DNA from: JBJEFI01 sp051873875 | Lineage (GTDB): Bacteria > Bacillota > Bacilli > Bacillales > Bacillaceae_G | Direction of reading: 5' to 3' | Assembly: GCA_051873875.1 (NCBI GenBank) | Contig: JBJEFI010000168.1 | Location: forward strand, 1-24,001 | Length of the DNA stretch: 24,001 nt | Shown: positions 22,037 through 24,001 of the stretch, one piece after another | Numbering within the stretch: the first letter of the stretch is position 1 | Layout of the letters: each line of letters starts with the position of its first letter | Notes under the pieces: generated by a model | The model's input: the letters and a program-made list of their open reading frames with translations, nothing else | Databases searched by the model: none | What the model was told of the DNA's origin: nothing | Translations under genes and position numbers: made by a program

Positions 22037-22061
22037 TCGCCCAGGAAAGAAGGGTGGGCGA
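22037..22061 (-). terminator. Stem-loop at the 3' end of the recombinase gene
   Basis: TCGCCCA pairs perfectly with TGGGCGA around an 11-base loop, 14 bp beyond the recombinase stop codon. No T-run follows on either strand, so it is either a weak terminator or a 3'-end stabilising structure. The HTH terminator, coming from the other direction, is 15 bp away. Confidence 0.5.
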
Positions 22062-22074
22062 GTAATTCAAAAGG

Positions 22075-23106
22075 CTACTTTATATCTTCCATACTTTTCT
22101 TTTCAACTTTCTTTACACCGGCAGATGTGAAAAACTCAGTAAATGAATCCTCAGCTTCGTTATCATCATAAATTTCAATCATATCGATACTTTCCCATCC
22201 AAACCAGTCTTTAATTATCCGATCAGGGATATTATTTGCTCTTAATTTAGTAGTTAAATAATGTCGCAGGGAGTGAAAATAGAAGGGGGTGTTTAGTATG
22301 TCAGAGAATGTCTTTTTCCAACTTTGAAGGGTAGTATCTGTGGCAGGAACCCATTCACCATTCCTACGTGTTACGAATAGCTCATTGTTATTAATCCCTA
22401 ATGTTTCTCTTTCTTTTATCCATAGATCGAAGTATTCTTGGAAGCCAGGTTTCAGAATAAACTTGTGCTTTTCCACACCGTCTCTACCTTTACCTTTAAT
22501 TCTAATTTTGACAGGTGTCTTATAGAAAGCATCGTTATTAAGATTAGCTTCATCAAAGAAATTAACTTTAAATCTAACCAACTCACTTAACCTTGCTCCT
22601 GAATTAGCTGCCAGTGCAAACACGCACGCTTTTTGATATTGTTTAGTATTGACTAAAGTGTCTAATACACGTTTAACATCATCTTCTTTTAAAACAGTTT
22701 TCTCTCTAACTGCTTTTTTGGCAGGTGCTTCAATCTTATTCACAATATTTCTAAACTCAGGATATAAGTCATCCATAATATTTTCCACAAAGTTACTAAG
22801 ACTGCTTAAACACGCCCGTAATCTACGTGTTCTGTTCGAACTGTGACCCCATTGATTCATGGAATACCCCTGGAAAGAGATGATATCACGTTTATTTAAA
22901 TCAATAATGAACTTGTTATTACAGCGTTTCATCAGAAAGATATACAAAATTCGTAAATCGTTAGCGTACTGTTTGATTGTACCTGGTGATTTATCGGTAC
23001 TCATAAGGTAATTTAACCACTCATCATATAAATTTTTATTGTCAGGATTAACTTTTTCCCAATCTTCTTCATTATATATTTTGTTGTAGACAGTTTTTCG
23101 ACCCAT
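22075..23106 (-). CDS. yomM: Tyrosine recombinase-family protein (phage integrase fold), YomM-like
   Basis: A 343-residue protein with a SAM-like core-binding domain at about 22-120 (Y-D-E-W-L-N-Y-L...S-P-G-T-I-K-Q-Y-A-N-D-L) and a catalytic domain at about 135-325. All six catalytic positions can be read: R172 in S-G-A-R-L-S-E-L, K206 in I-K-G-K-G-R, H278-S-L-R281, W304 in D-W-F-G-W and nucleophile candidate Y313 in I-E-I-Y. It is therefore probably able to cut and rejoin DNA, unlike degenerate relatives used as repressors. The ATG has GGAG 8 bases upstream. It lies inside the structural gene block and not beside an attachment site or excisionase gene. SPbeta-type phages integrate with a serine recombinase and carry such a protein (YomM) with a different, poorly defined role; that comparison is from memory. 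Confidence 0.88.
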   Translation of the reverse strand: MGRKTVYNKIYNEEDWEKVNPDNKNLYDEWLNYLMSTDKSPGTIKQYANDLRILYIFLMKRCNNKFIIDLNKRDIISFQGYSMNQWGHSSNRTRRLRACLSSLSNFVENIMDDLYPEFRNIVNKIEAPAKKAVREKTVLKEDDVKRVLDTLVNTKQYQKACVFALAANSGARLSELVRFKVNFFDEANLNNDAFYKTPVKIRIKGKGRDGVEKHKFILKPGFQEYFDLWIKERETLGINNNELFVTRRNGEWVPATDTTLQSWKKTFSDILNTPFYFHSLRHYLTTKLRANNIPDRIIKDWFGWESIDMIEIYDDNEAEDSFTEFFTSAGVKKVEKKSMEDIK

Positions 23107-23143
23107 ATCTCTATCTCCATTTATACTTAATTTATCTATCTAT

Positions 23144-23587
23144 TTATCTAATTGTTTTTATACCTTTTTGCTTCAAACCTTTTTGCAACTCAGTGACATG
23201 TAATTTCATATCCTTAATTTCTTGCTTTGTTTCTTTCATAAATGGACGAGGGAGGAGATATGGCGCACCTGGCTTAACGTGTTCATATCCTTCTGAGTCA
23301 TAATGACCTTTTTCAATTATCCTTGCAATATCTCTTCCACCCTCAGACCTTGTATTATCGATGGAGATACCATTATCAATAGGTGTTGTTACAAAACTCT
23401 CTTTTAATTTACCTGTACGTTGATATGTTTTTTCTGTAACAGGATTAGGAGTATATGCCTTGTATACATCTTTCTCAACATGATTACTCCCGATATTTTC
23501 AAAAGTTTTCCTTCTATTATATAAAGCATCCTGAGTCTGTTTGTTCACATATTGTTCCATTTCCTTAATGCTTCTAAATGTTGGCAT
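23144..23587 (-). CDS. HK97 gp10-like tail-completion protein candidate
   Basis: A 147-residue protein with the features of HK97 gp10-type proteins, which join the tail tube to the head-tail connector. The N-terminus is helical (S-I-K-E-M-E-Q-Y-V-N-K). It is followed by Y-T-P-N-P-V-T-E-K-T-Y-Q-R-T-G-K-L-K-E-S-F at about 45-65, a beta region with A-R-I-I-E-K-G-H, then P-G-A-P-Y-L-L-P-R-P-F-M, where the R-P-F/M element is typical, and a C-terminal helix. The start ATG has only a weak ribosome binding site (GTGAG about 11 bases upstream) and comes 15 bp after the preceding gene, so translation may be coupled. By order it could correspond to SPbeta yomN, which I could not verify. The 36 bp after its stop contain GATAAATA-type short repeats leading into the recombinase ribosome binding site. 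Confidence 0.7.
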   Translation of the reverse strand: MPTFRSIKEMEQYVNKQTQDALYNRRKTFENIGSNHVEKDVYKAYTPNPVTEKTYQRTGKLKESFVTTPIDNGISIDNTRSEGGRDIARIIEKGHYDSEGYEHVKPGAPYLLPRPFMKETKQEIKDMKLHVTELQKGLKQKGIKTIR

Positions 23588-23602
23588 TTATAATCAACTC
23601 AC

Positions 23603-24001
23603 TTATTGGAGTGGTTTTTCGATTGTTTCAATTTCCTTGCTGAATTTATTCCTAAAATCCTGAGATTTCTTCTGAATTTCTTGCTCTAATCCTTGTATGA
23701 AAAGGTCTGCTCCTAATACATTAGTTACACCGTCAAACACTTTTTGTACCTCAGTGTGTAAAAATACTTCATTCATAATAAACTCAAACAAACCAGTTTT
23801 TACAAAATGGTCTAAGAGGTCAAGTAATCCTTCTTTTTTACCTTCGCCAAGTAACGTGGAAGGGAAGTCCTTCTTAAAATGTGTAAAATTCTTAATAGTA
23901 AGAAACTGAAGAAGGCGTATAGTCATAGCATCTGATAATTTGATTCCTTTTTCTTCTGCTTCTTTAAGTAAAGATTGATATTCTTCTAATGTTTCCTCAA
24001 T
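23603..24001 (-). CDS. Late-region protein of unknown function, 5' end beyond the window
   Basis: The frame is open without a stop from 23603 to the right edge, giving at least 132 residues. An internal ATG at 23926 is preceded in frame by at least 25 more residues (I-E-E-T-L-E-E-Y-Q-S-L-L-K-E-A-E-E-K-G-I-K-L-S-D-A), so the gene clearly starts outside. The visible part is helical and highly charged, with a C-terminal Lys/Glu-rich helix. No family is recognised. It lies 15 bp upstream of the gp10-like gene in the same direction, which suggests a head-tail joining or other late structural role. Confidence 0.75.
   Translation of the reverse strand: MEETLEEYQSLLKEAEEKGIKLSDAMTIRLLQFLTIKNFTHFKKDFPSTLLGEGKKEGLLDLLDHFVKTGLFEFIMNEVFLHTEVQKVFDGVTNVLGADLFIQGLEQEIQKKSQDFRNKFSKEIETIEKPLQ

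Noticed and set aside
22037..22061. Inverted repeat as a possible recombinase attachment core next to the tyrosine recombinase gene
   Set aside because: It has the position and form of a 3'-end stem-loop, has no tRNA gene or direct repeats nearby, and nothing ties it to recombination.

Overview
The window looks like part of the late (head-tail connector, tail, host-recognition) region of a large temperate siphovirus or prophage of the Bacillus SPbeta type. Support: low G+C DNA, AGGAGG-type ribosome binding sites, several TTG and GTG starts, and a gene order (tyrosine recombinase-like protein, giant tape measure with two peptidoglycan hydrolase domains, distal tail protein, tail endopeptidase-like hub) that matches, from memory, SPbeta yomM - yomI(cwlP) - yomH - yomG. 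The species is not resolved. Almost everything is on the minus strand, so transcription runs from high to low coordinates.

Layout in transcription order. 24001-22075: 3' part of an unidentified late protein, an HK97 gp10-like tail-completion candidate, and a tyrosine recombinase with all six catalytic positions present. 22074-21300: a small divergent control unit; a plus-strand Cro/CI-type HTH gene (the only plus-strand gene) faces a 73-aa minus-strand gene across two back-to-back promoters that overlap three related 16-bp palindromes. 21290-19390: a structured terminator, then a 592-aa modular homing endonuclease (zinc finger, helical repeats, PD-(D/E)XK-like end). 19371-18940: a 131-aa lipoprotein with its own promoter and terminator. 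18878-12267: the 2203-aa tape measure with M23 peptidase and SLT transglycosylase domains. 12216-8711: distal tail protein and tail hub/spike. 8693-1015: baseplate and fibre genes, namely a phosphodiester glycosidase-bearing tail protein, an XkdW-like coiled-coil protein, a CD1375/XkdX-like small protein, a stand-alone adaptor-domain protein, two more small proteins, a sialidase-like propeller fibre and a polysaccharide deacetylase-like fibre. 920-186: a GIY-YIG homing endonuclease. At the left edge a new gene begins with a strong ribosome binding site.

Together the genes build the tail tube length gauge, the tail tip and the receptor-binding apparatus. At least four polysaccharide- or peptidoglycan-active domains (M23, SLT, phosphodiester glycosidase, NodB-like) are built into structural proteins. 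Passengers (two homing endonucleases of different families, a lipoprotein, a repressor switch) are inserted between structural genes. Intrinsic terminators sit directly after stop codons inside the co-directional operon, with too little space for promoters behind them. This suggests partial readthrough, antitermination or 3'-end processing in late transcription.

The strongest leads are the lipoprotein next to the tape measure gene (candidate superinfection exclusion), the miniature divergent switch, the intra-operon terminators, and the shared adaptor and DID-x-GTF tail shared by small baseplate proteins. No tRNA, rRNA, CRISPR array, IS element or attachment site was seen. No gene-free stretch exceeds 300 bases.
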